A stretch of DNA of 62,863 nt from an uncultured Flavobacteriales bacterium (GTDB taxonomy: Bacteria > Bacteroidota > Bacteroidia > Flavobacteriales_D > Crocinitomicaceae): contig CAJWAO010000004.1 of assembly GCA_913020765.1 (NCBI GenBank), positions 1 through 62,863 of the forward strand, in the 5' to 3' direction. Positions 14,969-23,800 of the stretch are shown in pieces. The translations under genes and the position numbers were made by a program. Each line of letters opens with the position of its first letter. The stretch's first letter is position 1. A model generated the notes under the pieces. The model did no database searches and was not told the origin of the DNA. It worked only from the letters and a program-made list of their open reading frames with translations.

Positions 14969-16384
14969 TTACGCTCCATGATTCTGGAAAAAATCGTTGG
15001 GGAAATTGACCAAGTATAAATTCTCCTTAGCCCTTGTTGTCGCTGTATACAACCACCTTAAATAAGAGCTATCTTTCATCTGTTCGGGAATGTAGGAGCC
15101 ATCAAGATAAACATCTTGCCATTGACCACCTTGTGCCTTATGTACGGTTAAGGCATTCGCATATTTTACATGTAAGGCATTGAAATAAGGGTTCATTAAA
15201 ATCTCTTGATACCTTTTTGACTTTGTGCTGATGTGCCAATAATCCTTCTCTATTTCAAAAAAAAGTTCTTTCATTTTATCACGACTCAAAGCTGCCGTTT
15301 CGATCAATAGTGTATCTTTGAGTATCAAGAGCTCCTTGACGGTCTCATCTGGATAATTAGGAAAAGAGGCCAACACCTTGGCAAACTGGAAACCGTACAT
15401 TTCTTCTTCTTTTAGAATTTTTTCAATTCGAATATTCTCACCATTGGCTAAAAAGCCCAAGGGTGATGTAGGCCCAATCCAAAAGTAATTGTTTCGAATG
15501 ACAAGCAAGGATTCATTTGATTCCAATAATTCTTCTCGAAAATGAATACTTTGTCGAATCCCGTTGTTCCATCTATTGGCTTGCTTATTCGAAAGGGTGA
15601 GTACCACGACATTGTCCGCTCCTTTGGTATGAATACTTTCTTCCAATCGTTCTTGGACCTCATAACCATTGAGCGACTGAGTATTTTCATCTCTTTCGAT
15701 AAAAAAAGGAGGTTGAAAAACAGCTTTATTTCTAATGTAGGTCGCATTTGAAATAATTGATGAGGATTCACTCGTTCTAAAAATTTGTTTGAGCTGTGCG
15801 GAATAGACCTCTAAGTTGCTAAAGGACATTTCAAGAAAATCAGCATCTAATGCGGGAGAACTCTCCTGACCCACAGGAGGTAGCTGACCTATATCGCCTA
15901 TGAAAACCAACTTACAGTTATGGCCTTCTTTGACATAATAAATTAAATCACTAAGTATGTCATTATCTCCCTGCATACCTGCCGGAATCATTGAAGCTTC
16001 ATCAATAAAAAAGATGGTGTTTCGATATTTATTTTTTACTGGTGTCAATTTAACCCGCTCCTCAAGCGCATTTCCACCGAAGTATATCTCCTTGTGTATG
16101 GTTCGTGCTTTTTGATCTGCATATACAGATAAAACTTTTGCAGCTCTCCCTGTTGGCGCCGCTAATCTTGTATTAATTTTAGCTTTGTTCAACGCTTTGT
16201 TCAATAGTGAGGTAAGGGTTGATTTTCCTGTTCCCGCATAACCTGATAAAACAAAAACAGATAACCCACCACCAACATCTCTTTCGAGGAAATTTACAAA
16301 TAGCTCAATGGCATGGAATTGGTCGCTAGATAGTTCAAAATCACTTAAAGAAATGACATTTTCTAAAAATTTATTTTGCTTCAT
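14969..16384 (-). CDS. RecD/Dda-like superfamily 1B DNA helicase
   Basis: ATP-dependent 5'-3' DNA helicase of the RecD2/Dda type, 471 residues. Motif I is GYAGTGKST with Lys54, motif II is FFIDEAS near 127-131, motif III is IGDIGQLPPV near 168, and the C-terminal motif V/VI region is VHKAQGGQWQDV followed by YTATTRAKENL. There is no N-terminal RecD interaction domain, so it is not the RecBCD subunit. Dda-like helicases act in replication-fork restart and repair; the role here is inferred. It is the first gene of a two-gene minus-strand group with the RND exporter. Confidence 0.88.
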   Translation of the reverse strand: MKQNKFLENVISLSDFELSSDQFHAIELFVNFLERDVGGGLSVFVLSGYAGTGKSTLTSLLNKALNKAKINTRLAAPTGRAAKVLSVYADQKARTIHKEIYFGGNALEERVKLTPVKNKYRNTIFFIDEASMIPAGMQGDNDILSDLIYYVKEGHNCKLVFIGDIGQLPPVGQESSPALDADFLEMSFSNLEVYSAQLKQIFRTSESSSIISNATYIRNKAVFQPPFFIERDENTQSLNGYEVQERLEESIHTKGADNVVVLTLSNKQANRWNNGIRQSIHFREELLESNESLLVIRNNYFWIGPTSPLGFLANGENIRIEKILKEEEMYGFQFAKVLASFPNYPDETVKELLILKDTLLIETAALSRDKMKELFFEIEKDYWHISTKSKRYQEILMNPYFNALHVKYANALTVHKAQGGQWQDVYLDGSYIPEQMKDSSYLRWLYTATTRAKENLYLVNFPNDFFQNHGA

Positions 16385-16427
16385 TTCTCCTCGCTTTGGT
16401 TTAATCCAAAATTTACAATTGTGTTGG

Positions 16428-16456
16428 TTGCAGTAAAATTAAATATTGTAGATTTG
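16428..16456 (+). promoter_or_regulatory. Promoter of the 16482-20530 gene group
   Basis: TTG at 16428-16430, 18 bases, then TAGATTTG at 16449-16456. A second TTG at 16424-16426 also fits with 22 bases. The ATG of the first gene is 25 bases past the -7 box. Confidence 0.65.
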
Positions 16457-16481
16457 TAACAGTTAATTTACAAGAAATGTT

Positions 16482-17390
16482 ATGCTAAATATCGCCTTAC
16501 TCATAAAAAAATATTCTGTTCCATTTATTTTTGGTCTGATTGGTTTCGTTTTATTGCTTACTGGTTTTATGAAGGAGCAATCTATAGAATTTATCTTTTC
16601 AGCAATCGTCATCTTGGGAAGCGCGATAATTTCTGCATTGAATGTTTCTGGAATTCTTTCCGCCAAAATGACGAAAATAATTGGCTTTATTTCATTGGGC
16701 ATGGCGCTAGTCGTTTTAGGCTTCACGTATGTCTCCATATCCGACACTGTGAAACATAATAATGACTATAAGGCCTGCAAAGGTTTATCAATAAGAAACT
16801 TGAGAGATGTGCAAACAGCACAAAAAGCTTATTTGGCTAAGAATAAAGTCTACGCCCACGATTGGTCAACCCTTGAGCGCTTCATCAAAGAGGATAGCAT
16901 TGCCATTCTCGATGCTGAGGGATCTGTACCAAGTAGAAAAATAACCGAAAAAGAAAGGGATTATTTGATTCAATTTAACTTGTATAGAAGAGGTCAAGCC
17001 ATTGACAATAAAATGACTGAGCTCGAAGCATACTACTTGTCCAAATCACCTGAAGTACCAACAGAACTTATTGGATTTAGAAGAGATACAATCAACGTTT
17101 CATTTATCGAAACAACATTCTCAAAAAATAGAAGCTATGTGAAAGAACGTAAGGACAATGGTTACGGCGAATTTTCAGCAGAAAACCTAAAGTTTATTCC
17201 GTTCACAGAAAATAAAGAAACATGGAAAATTGATACTGCATCTGTTGTGATTGGAGGGGATACCTTGCCCACCGTTCGAATTGAAGGATTATTACCCTTA
17301 ACAGAAATCAAAGGTACTGCAAAAAAAGAGTCGATGTTTTTCGGAAAACTCGATAATAGCGATCTTTCAGGCTCTTGGGAAGTTCAATAG
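16482..17390 (+). CDS. Membrane protein of unknown function upstream of DUF3822
   Basis: I do not recognise a named family. The first 90 residues hold three hydrophobic helices (about 11-31, 36-57 and 64-86). A soluble domain of about 210 residues follows, beginning DVQTAQKAYLAKNKVYAHDW near residue 108. That segment resembles the stretch after the helix in pseudopilin-like proteins, where a short helix is followed by a YxxD-type loop. The rest is mixed alpha/beta with many basic residues. It is the first gene of the operon leading through DUF3822 to rsmD and coaD, 3 bases ahead of DUF3822. Because DUF3822 proteins have an actin/PilM-like fold in my recollection, a pilus-derived pair is possible but unproven. 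Confidence 0.7.
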   Translation: MLNIALLIKKYSVPFIFGLIGFVLLLTGFMKEQSIEFIFSAIVILGSAIISALNVSGILSAKMTKIIGFISLGMALVVLGFTYVSISDTVKHNNDYKACKGLSIRNLRDVQTAQKAYLAKNKVYAHDWSTLERFIKEDSIAILDAEGSVPSRKITEKERDYLIQFNLYRRGQAIDNKMTELEAYYLSKSPEVPTELIGFRRDTINVSFIETTFSKNRSYVKERKDNGYGEFSAENLKFIPFTENKETWKIDTASVVIGGDTLPTVRIEGLLPLTEIKGTAKKESMFFGKLDNSDLSGSWEVQ

Positions 17391-17393
17391 AAA

Positions 17394-18119
17394 ATGGCCA
17401 AAGCTTTACTTTTTTTCAATGAGAAACAAATTCTCGTAAAAGATAAAAGTTCGGGCTTAGATCTTTTCAGACCATTTAAAATAGATGTTCACAGCAAATT
17501 TAATGAGGACAGAATAAAACATCTAATTCAAGAACATGTCATTCAAAAAGGTTTTGATATCGAGGAAATATTAATCAATGCAAATGAAGGGATATTGATT
17601 CCTCATGAGATTTACAATCCAAATAAAAAAGAAGATTACTTCAACTTAAACTACCCGAGCTTAGATCAGAATAAATCCGTTTTTGTAGAAAAAATAGATG
17701 TCATCAATGCACACTTCATAAGTACTCGATTTAATTGGTTCAGCAGTTTTTGTGAGCAAAACATGCCACAAACTCCATTGGTCAATAGCTCAAAAAAATA
17801 CCTAGAAAAAGTACTCAGCAATCAAAAAGAAAAAAATGATGTACACCTGGTATTGAAGGAAAATACATTTGACTTAATCAAGCTACAAAATCAAAAGTTA
17901 TTTTCATTTAATTGCATAGCATATACAACCATTACAGATGTAATTTATTTCCTAGTTGCGCACCTGGACAAGCTTCCTAATAAAGCTTCAAATATTATCA
18001 TTTTTGGTATGGAAAATCAAACAAGAGAGGTAAAGTTGCTATTTAAAAAAATCAAAGTCCTTAGTGAGCTTAACCTTACCACTCGGTCAGAAAAAGAACT
18101 AATTCAATTCTTGTCGTGA
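17394..18119 (+). CDS. DUF3822 family protein
   Basis: 241-residue cytoplasmic protein matched to DUF3822 by its overall sequence and its place just before rsmD, a common Bacteroidota arrangement. It is alpha/beta, without signal peptide or membrane segment. The stretch LVLKENTFDLIKLQNQKLFSF followed later by NIIIFGM looks like an ASKHA (actin-like) nucleotide-binding fold, but I see no clean phosphate loops. Its stop overlaps the rsmD GTG start (GTGA), so the two are translationally coupled. Function unknown. Confidence 0.75.
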   Translation: MAKALLFFNEKQILVKDKSSGLDLFRPFKIDVHSKFNEDRIKHLIQEHVIQKGFDIEEILINANEGILIPHEIYNPNKKEDYFNLNYPSLDQNKSVFVEKIDVINAHFISTRFNWFSSFCEQNMPQTPLVNSSKKYLEKVLSNQKEKNDVHLVLKENTFDLIKLQNQKLFSFNCIAYTTITDVIYFLVAHLDKLPNKASNIIIFGMENQTREVKLLFKKIKVLSELNLTTRSEKELIQFLS

Positions 18120-18667
18120 GAATCATCAGAGGTTCGCTCAAGGGTATGCGTTTCAAGAAAATGAAAACCTTTTCCTCTAGACCAACAACTGACTTTGCCA
18201 AAGAGGGGCTATTTAATATTCTGGAAAATACAATGAACATTGAAGGGCTAGTTGTTTTGGATCTATTTGCGGGCCTTGGAAATATATCGTTTGAATTTAT
18301 ATCGAGGGGAGCCAAAAAACTATTAAGTGTAGATTTAAGCCACCAATCTTGTAGATACATGAAAGCCAATAGTAAAGCACATAATCTTGAGGGAATACAC
18401 CGCATCATACAAATGGATGCATTGAAATTTATAGGCAAGGACATAGGTACGTTTGATTGTATTTTTGCAGATCCACCGTATGACTTTGGAAATTACGAAG
18501 AGCTTCTCATACTAATTGAAGAGAAAATGCTTTTAAATAAAGGTGGAATTTTTATTATAGAGCATGGAAGACAAACAACTTTTGAGGATAAAAAAGGATT
18601 CCAAAAGGTAAGACAATTTGGACATGTCTATTTTAGTTTTTTTAACTTTGAAACAAATGAAGCATAG
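18116..18667 (+). CDS. rsmD: 16S rRNA (guanine(966)-N(2))-methyltransferase RsmD
   Basis: Methylates G966 of 16S rRNA. The protein has 183 residues, close to the family norm. It opens with MRIIRGSLKGMRF and RPTTDFAKEGLFNIL, the RsmD signature. Motif I is DLFAGLGNISFE and the catalytic motif IV is DPPY (residues 119-122). The start is GTG at 18116, overlapping the upstream stop by 4 bases. The 3' end overlaps coaD by 11 bases. The rsmD-coaD pairing is widespread in bacteria. Confidence 0.95.
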   Translation: MRIIRGSLKGMRFKKMKTFSSRPTTDFAKEGLFNILENTMNIEGLVVLDLFAGLGNISFEFISRGAKKLLSVDLSHQSCRYMKANSKAHNLEGIHRIIQMDALKFIGKDIGTFDCIFADPPYDFGNYEELLILIEEKMLLNKGGIFIIEHGRQTTFEDKKGFQKVRQFGHVYFSFFNFETNEA

Positions 18668-19118
18668 AAAAACCGTTTTTCCTGGATCCTTTGACCCCTT
18701 TACCAAAGGACATGAATATGTAGTTCACAAAGCACTTGATGTATTCGATGAGGTCATTATCGGCATTGGTGTAAATACAAGTAAGAAATATTTATTCGAC
18801 TTAGATAAAAGAATTGCACACATTCAAGAAATCTTTAAAAATAATGACCAAGTGAAAATAAACACTTATGAAGGTTTAACTACCGATTTCTGCACAAAAG
18901 TTGGAGCAAAGCATATAGTGAGAGGGCTGAGAAATTCCATAGATTTTGAATACGAAAAAGCCATTGCAGAAATGAATTTCATGATGAACAAGGTAGAAAC
19001 CGTATTTTTCATGTCACGTGATGAGGTAGGGGCTATAAATGCTTCTATTGTGAGAGAAATATATAAATCAAATGGTTCAATCGATAACTTTGTTTCTGCT
19101 GCCAATAAACTGGTTTGA
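18657..19118 (+). CDS. coaD: Phosphopantetheine adenylyltransferase
   Basis: Adds AMP to 4'-phosphopantetheine in coenzyme A synthesis. From the ATG at 18657 it has 153 residues and begins MKHRKTVFPGSFDPFTKGHE, with the nucleotidyltransferase TxGH motif at residues 16-19. The second signature is SSIVREI-like (NASIVREIYKSNG). The longer frame from 18618 runs within rsmD and is not needed. It is the fourth gene of the operon and overlaps rsmD by 11 bases. Confidence 0.96.
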   Translation: MKHRKTVFPGSFDPFTKGHEYVVHKALDVFDEVIIGIGVNTSKKYLFDLDKRIAHIQEIFKNNDQVKINTYEGLTTDFCTKVGAKHIVRGLRNSIDFEYEKAIAEMNFMMNKVETVFFMSRDEVGAINASIVREIYKSNGSIDNFVSAANKLV

Positions 19119-19147
19119 TTCTTGTAAAGTTAAACTAAACCAATAGA

Positions 19148-20530
19148 ATGAAATTTCTTATTTCTGTTCTTCTTTTCATCCCACTCTTAGGATTGGCTAA
19201 AACCCAAATATTCGGAACCGCTACAAATAGTGTAGGAGAATGGGTTTATTTATACGAAATCGAGGAATTTATGACCAAAACAGAGCGTTTTGTACAAAAA
19301 TTCAAAACCACCGAAAAAAATCGATTCTACTTTGAACTAGAGCAAAAAGAAATAAAGCGTTACATCATAAGATTGAATAATGCGTATTCAGAGCTCTATC
19401 TTGAACCAAATGGAAGCTATAAAATTATTTTTCCTGAAGAATCGGTAGAGGTCATTCCTTACTTTTCAGGAAAAGAAATGGAACTACTATTCCTAGAATT
19501 GGATTCAACAGACATTAATTACAAAATTCTTGGATTCGAGGCCTGGCTTGATGATGAGATGGCGGATTTATATTTACTCAAGGATGTAGATCCGACTCGA
19601 TTCATAGATGGTGTTTTGAACTTTAAAATGGAGGTTTTGGAAGCTTATCGTGATGAAGCGTCAAACTACTTCAAAAACCACATCAAATACGTTTTGGGAA
19701 AAACGATTGACAATATCAATTACTTCGGTAGTCCAAACGAACTAGAAAAATTCAATTTTTATATTCGAAACCAAGAGGTGCTGTATCATCTTCCTGCCTA
19801 TGTTGATTTTTTTCAGGACTTTTATGCGGGTGTTTTTTCTAAGCTAAACCAAAAATCAAAAAAGCGCGTATTGAATGGTTTGAATCAGGCAGATACTGAA
19901 ACTTTAGTCAGTGGACTATTGGCGGATAGTATAGTTCCAAGTTTACAAATCGCAGAAATCGTAGCCTTAGAAATTGTGAAGTCAGAATACCCCAAGGGAA
20001 ACATTCCGCAAAACGCCCTAATTAAGGTCACTAGATTCATTGAACTTAATTCAAGCTTTGCAGAAAATAAAAAAATAGCAAGCAACATTCAAAAAGAGTT
20101 TTATTCCCTTGTTGCGGGAGATCCACTTCCAACAATATATGTACAAGATAAAATCCTACTGGGAAATAGAAATAAATATCATTACATTCATTTTTTCGAT
20201 CCCGCAAACCCAAAAAGTCTTGCAGAAACATATGCTTTACGTGCACTGTATACAAAGTATAAGAAAGATGTAGATTTTATAAGCATCTATTTAGCCTCTA
20301 AAACCGCAAATGAGTCATTCAAGAAAAGAGTGCTAAAAGAAATAACATGGCCGAAATATGGTCTAAGCTATTATCATCCTATATGGAAAACCTTAAATGT
20401 AGGTACCTTCCCGTACTACATCCTAATAAATGGTGACTCGAAAATTGAGCGTATCCCTGCCCTTGGACCAATTCCAAATGGAGTATATGAAACAATTGAT
20501 AAAACTTTCCATCAGCTTTTCAATCGTTAA
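19148..20530 (+). CDS. Exported thioredoxin-fold protein lacking the CxxC site
   Basis: 460-residue protein with a signal peptide (MKFLISVLLFIPLLGLAKTQ). Residues 20-110 look like the beta-sandwich DUF4369-type domain found ahead of TlpA-like thioredoxins in Bacteroidota. The last 150 residues have the TlpA layout, including the GTFPYYILI cis-proline loop. Where CxxC should be, the sequence reads HFFDPANPKS, with no cysteine. It therefore cannot do thiol-disulfide exchange and may be a binding or structural relative. It follows coaD by 29 bases and ends 16 bases before the convergent clpS. Confidence 0.72.
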   Translation: MKFLISVLLFIPLLGLAKTQIFGTATNSVGEWVYLYEIEEFMTKTERFVQKFKTTEKNRFYFELEQKEIKRYIIRLNNAYSELYLEPNGSYKIIFPEESVEVIPYFSGKEMELLFLELDSTDINYKILGFEAWLDDEMADLYLLKDVDPTRFIDGVLNFKMEVLEAYRDEASNYFKNHIKYVLGKTIDNINYFGSPNELEKFNFYIRNQEVLYHLPAYVDFFQDFYAGVFSKLNQKSKKRVLNGLNQADTETLVSGLLADSIVPSLQIAEIVALEIVKSEYPKGNIPQNALIKVTRFIELNSSFAENKKIASNIQKEFYSLVAGDPLPTIYVQDKILLGNRNKYHYIHFFDPANPKSLAETYALRALYTKYKKDVDFISIYLASKTANESFKKRVLKEITWPKYGLSYYHPIWKTLNVGTFPYYILINGDSKIERIPALGPIPNGVYETIDKTFHQLFNR

Positions 20531-20546
20531 TAAAATACGAACTACT

Positions 20547-20822
20547 TTATTCAATTTGAGCAGTCAATCCATTTTCTAATAGTGCCTCGCACATTGCCCT
20601 CAGTTCTTTAATTGAACCATTTTTGACCTTACACCTACCCCTTTGATGCACGAGCCAAGCGCATTGCTCGGCTTGAATCAATTCATGACTACAAATCCTC
20701 ATTAAACAACTGATGACATGATCAAATGTATTGACATCATCGTTGTATAAAATCAAACCATGCCGATTTACTGTCTTTTCTAAGATCTTTTTTTTCTCTT
20801 GTATTTCAGTTTCTTCACTCAT
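20547..20822 (-). CDS. clpS: ClpS, N-degron adaptor of the Clp protease
   Basis: Small adaptor (91 residues) that delivers N-degron substrates to ClpA/ClpC. The core reads LILYNDDVNTFDHVISCLM, with the conserved NDD..T pocket residues, followed by AWLVHQRGRCKV, the family's typical basic loop. The start codon lies one base after the stop of the 2505-residue gene, so translation is probably coupled. It is the last gene of the long minus-strand operon. The window's left edge encodes its probable partner ClpC. Confidence 0.94.
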   Translation of the reverse strand: MSEETEIQEKKKILEKTVNRHGLILYNDDVNTFDHVISCLMRICSHELIQAEQCAWLVHQRGRCKVKNGSIKELRAMCEALLENGLTAQIE

Positions 20823-20823
20823 G

Positions 20824-23800
20824 CTAGTTGTTTCTTAATTTCTCTAATTCACCCATCAATAAATCCTTTTCAGTTTCAGATGACAAATAGAAATTTAAAT
20901 AAATGTCATTATTTAATCTCGTAAATCCAATTGTTTTGTTACTTCTAAGTAGCCAATCTCCTAATGCCCCGTCTAACGTGGAATTCATTTTTATTGTATG
21001 GATTACGAATCCGTTTGGATCAAAATTGTCAATCCCCATTCCGTTTGTATAAAAGGACAACATCGAATTAATCGAACTTGTTTTAAAGGCTTGAGATATT
21101 ATCATAGAACTGTCTTGGTTATAGTGGAATACACCCACCCTATTCAGACGTTCAATTGAATTTTTATCTAAGGAATCTGTTTGTAGGCTGTAAACAATCA
21201 TCTCGTCGTTAGGCGCTTTTGCCTTATCAATGATTTTTATTGTGCGTGATTCAGCAGGTCTTTTAAGCACTGCTTTTAATTCGCTTGTCAGTGATTTAGG
21301 TGCAGATATAAGTTCATTCTCCAAAGGAGGTTCACTTATCCTATTGGTCTGGTTTATTTTAACATCGACTAGGTTATTTCGCGAGACAGTATTTGAATTC
21401 TCCTCGTCCTTTTTGCGATACAAGACAGACGAACCGTTGGCCTCCAATAAATCTCTGGCTTCCTGCATCGTAATTCGTTTTCCATTATAGAATACAACTA
21501 AGAACGCATCAGAAATACCATTATTCACCACCTCAGTCTTTCTTAGCCTAGCTTCATCGATGGTCAAGAACTTACCTGAAGAATATCGGTATAACCCATT
21601 GGACTCATAAAAATCTAATTCTCTAATTTTAGATAATTCGCTACCTCGAATTTTTCTGTTGAATGCACCGACTTGAACGGAATAGAACAATCCAGAAACA
21701 TTAACTCCACCGACACTTCTTCCCGCTTGAATCTTCGATAGATTATTGTAGCTATTTGTGTTTCTCAATCTCGCATCTGTGCGACTTTCTTGATCAATTA
21801 TTTCTTGATTTATACGTTCAGAATCAGAGGAAGATTGAGGATTTTCAGTTTTGATAACGCTTGATCCATTATTTGGGCGTGTAGAAGCATTTTCCTCACT
21901 CAATTCTGAAGATTTGGCAGAATTATCCTTTTCCATCAAATCACCTCGATTTGAATTTGTAGAATTATTCAATGCAATAAAGCGATTATCTCTATCGGCA
22001 ATGCATGTGCCATTTCTTTCATATTCTTTTCCTTTCCAAAATGGCAAACGTTCATCGTTACAATAAGCCACAATAAAGGCGTCACTATAGCCAAAAGAAC
22101 GGATTTGCTTTTGTGCCTCAACGGCAGAAGAACTACTGTTGAAATAACCAGCCATGTATACGATAAGGCCGTTGGAAAGCTTTTGCCCAGAAACTGGTGT
22201 AAACTCTCTATAAACATTTTGCCGAACAGGTCGTCTAAATGCCCCAACTTGAACCCGGAAATTTAAACCTGACGGATTCGAATTATCTATTTCAAATACA
22301 TCCTTATTTTTTGAGATTACCTCTTGCTTCAGCACAGTGAAATCAGACTTAATTAGTTCATTATCACTGTAATCCACCAGGTCTAAGCTATTCAGGCTCT
22401 CCTCTAAACTAGCGGCGCCTTCAACTTTAGGCTCGGTAAATTCATTTCTAAGTAAGGCCTCATAAACCATCGAAGAATCATACGCTGCCAAACTTTTTAT
22501 TACTTTATCTAGCTTTTTACGAATTAATGTAAGCTTGCTTTCGTTGACATAACTATAGGTTTTTTCCAAATCTTTGTCGGTTAAAGAAATGTTTTGGTTA
22601 TCGGTGCTCTTTCTGCTGATTTTTGAATCAATTTCATTCTTCAGGGCAAGCTCATCTTCGGCCTCTTTAGAAATTTGAGTCTTTATTTGAGCAATTGACG
22701 AACTATCTCTGGATGAGGATATATTTTGAACATTCACAATGTCCTTTGCAAGTCGATTCGCCAGAATACGGTCTTGGACATACGATTTATAGTTTGCCGA
22801 CTCGAGGACAGAAAGTGGGTCTTTAATTTGAATTAAAGTATTCGTCAGCTGAGTTTCACTAGACATCTCTTCAGAAAAAATAGTTTTTGCGCTATCATTT
22901 GAAAATACATTGAATTGATTCGAAACATTTGGAATACTATTTTTTGAAACATCACTATTTTGAGACTGATTGACCGCATCGTCCTGAGATTCAACAGTGA
23001 TCACGGTACTCTCTTTACTTGATGCTAAAGGATCGTTTTTATTGGTTTTACCTTTCAGGTTTTCCTGAACTTGAATTAGGTCCTTTAAGCTTGTAACAAC
23101 AATTGATTCATTTGAAATTATTGATGGATTTACTTCATTCTGATACAAATATTCATACTCAGCAGATGCATTTTCAAGCACGAGATTTGAGTTCCTTAGC
23201 CTGACCTCCTCCTCTAAATAAAGAATAGCTTGTTGAAGCTTACGAATTTCTTTAACCATCTGCTTTTGTGCCTCAGTTAAGGACTTCTCATTCGTCGCCA
23301 ACCTTAAAGATGCATCAAGAGCCATCATCTGTGATCGGTTCTTTTCTTTTAATTCATTCAATAGGTCATTTGCCTCCTGTAATTTCTGACGCTTCTCCAC
23401 ATAGCTCAAATAACTCTCGGAGGCCAATATAGATGCAATCTTCTTTTCATTGACAGCTTTGATGGCAACTTGTAATTCATTTCTTTCAAAAGATTGCATT
23501 TGTAATAACTCTTCCTCAATCATTAATTTCCGAGATCTATTGGCCTCAATAAGCTTCTTGAGCATACTTATTTCATTTTGAGATTTTGTTCGCGATAACC
23601 TCTCATTTAAGTCCTGCTCTTTAATTTGAATCTCTAAAAGTTGTGCATTTAAATTATCAATGGTTTCAAATTGCACGCCGGGAAGGGTTGATTTTAACTT
23701 TAAGTATTTATTTTCTATGTTTTGATTTGTTAGCTCTAAGTTCAATTCGTTTTGAAAATAAGCCAGGCTAGCTTCCTGCTCTTCCCGTTTATTGTCAAAT

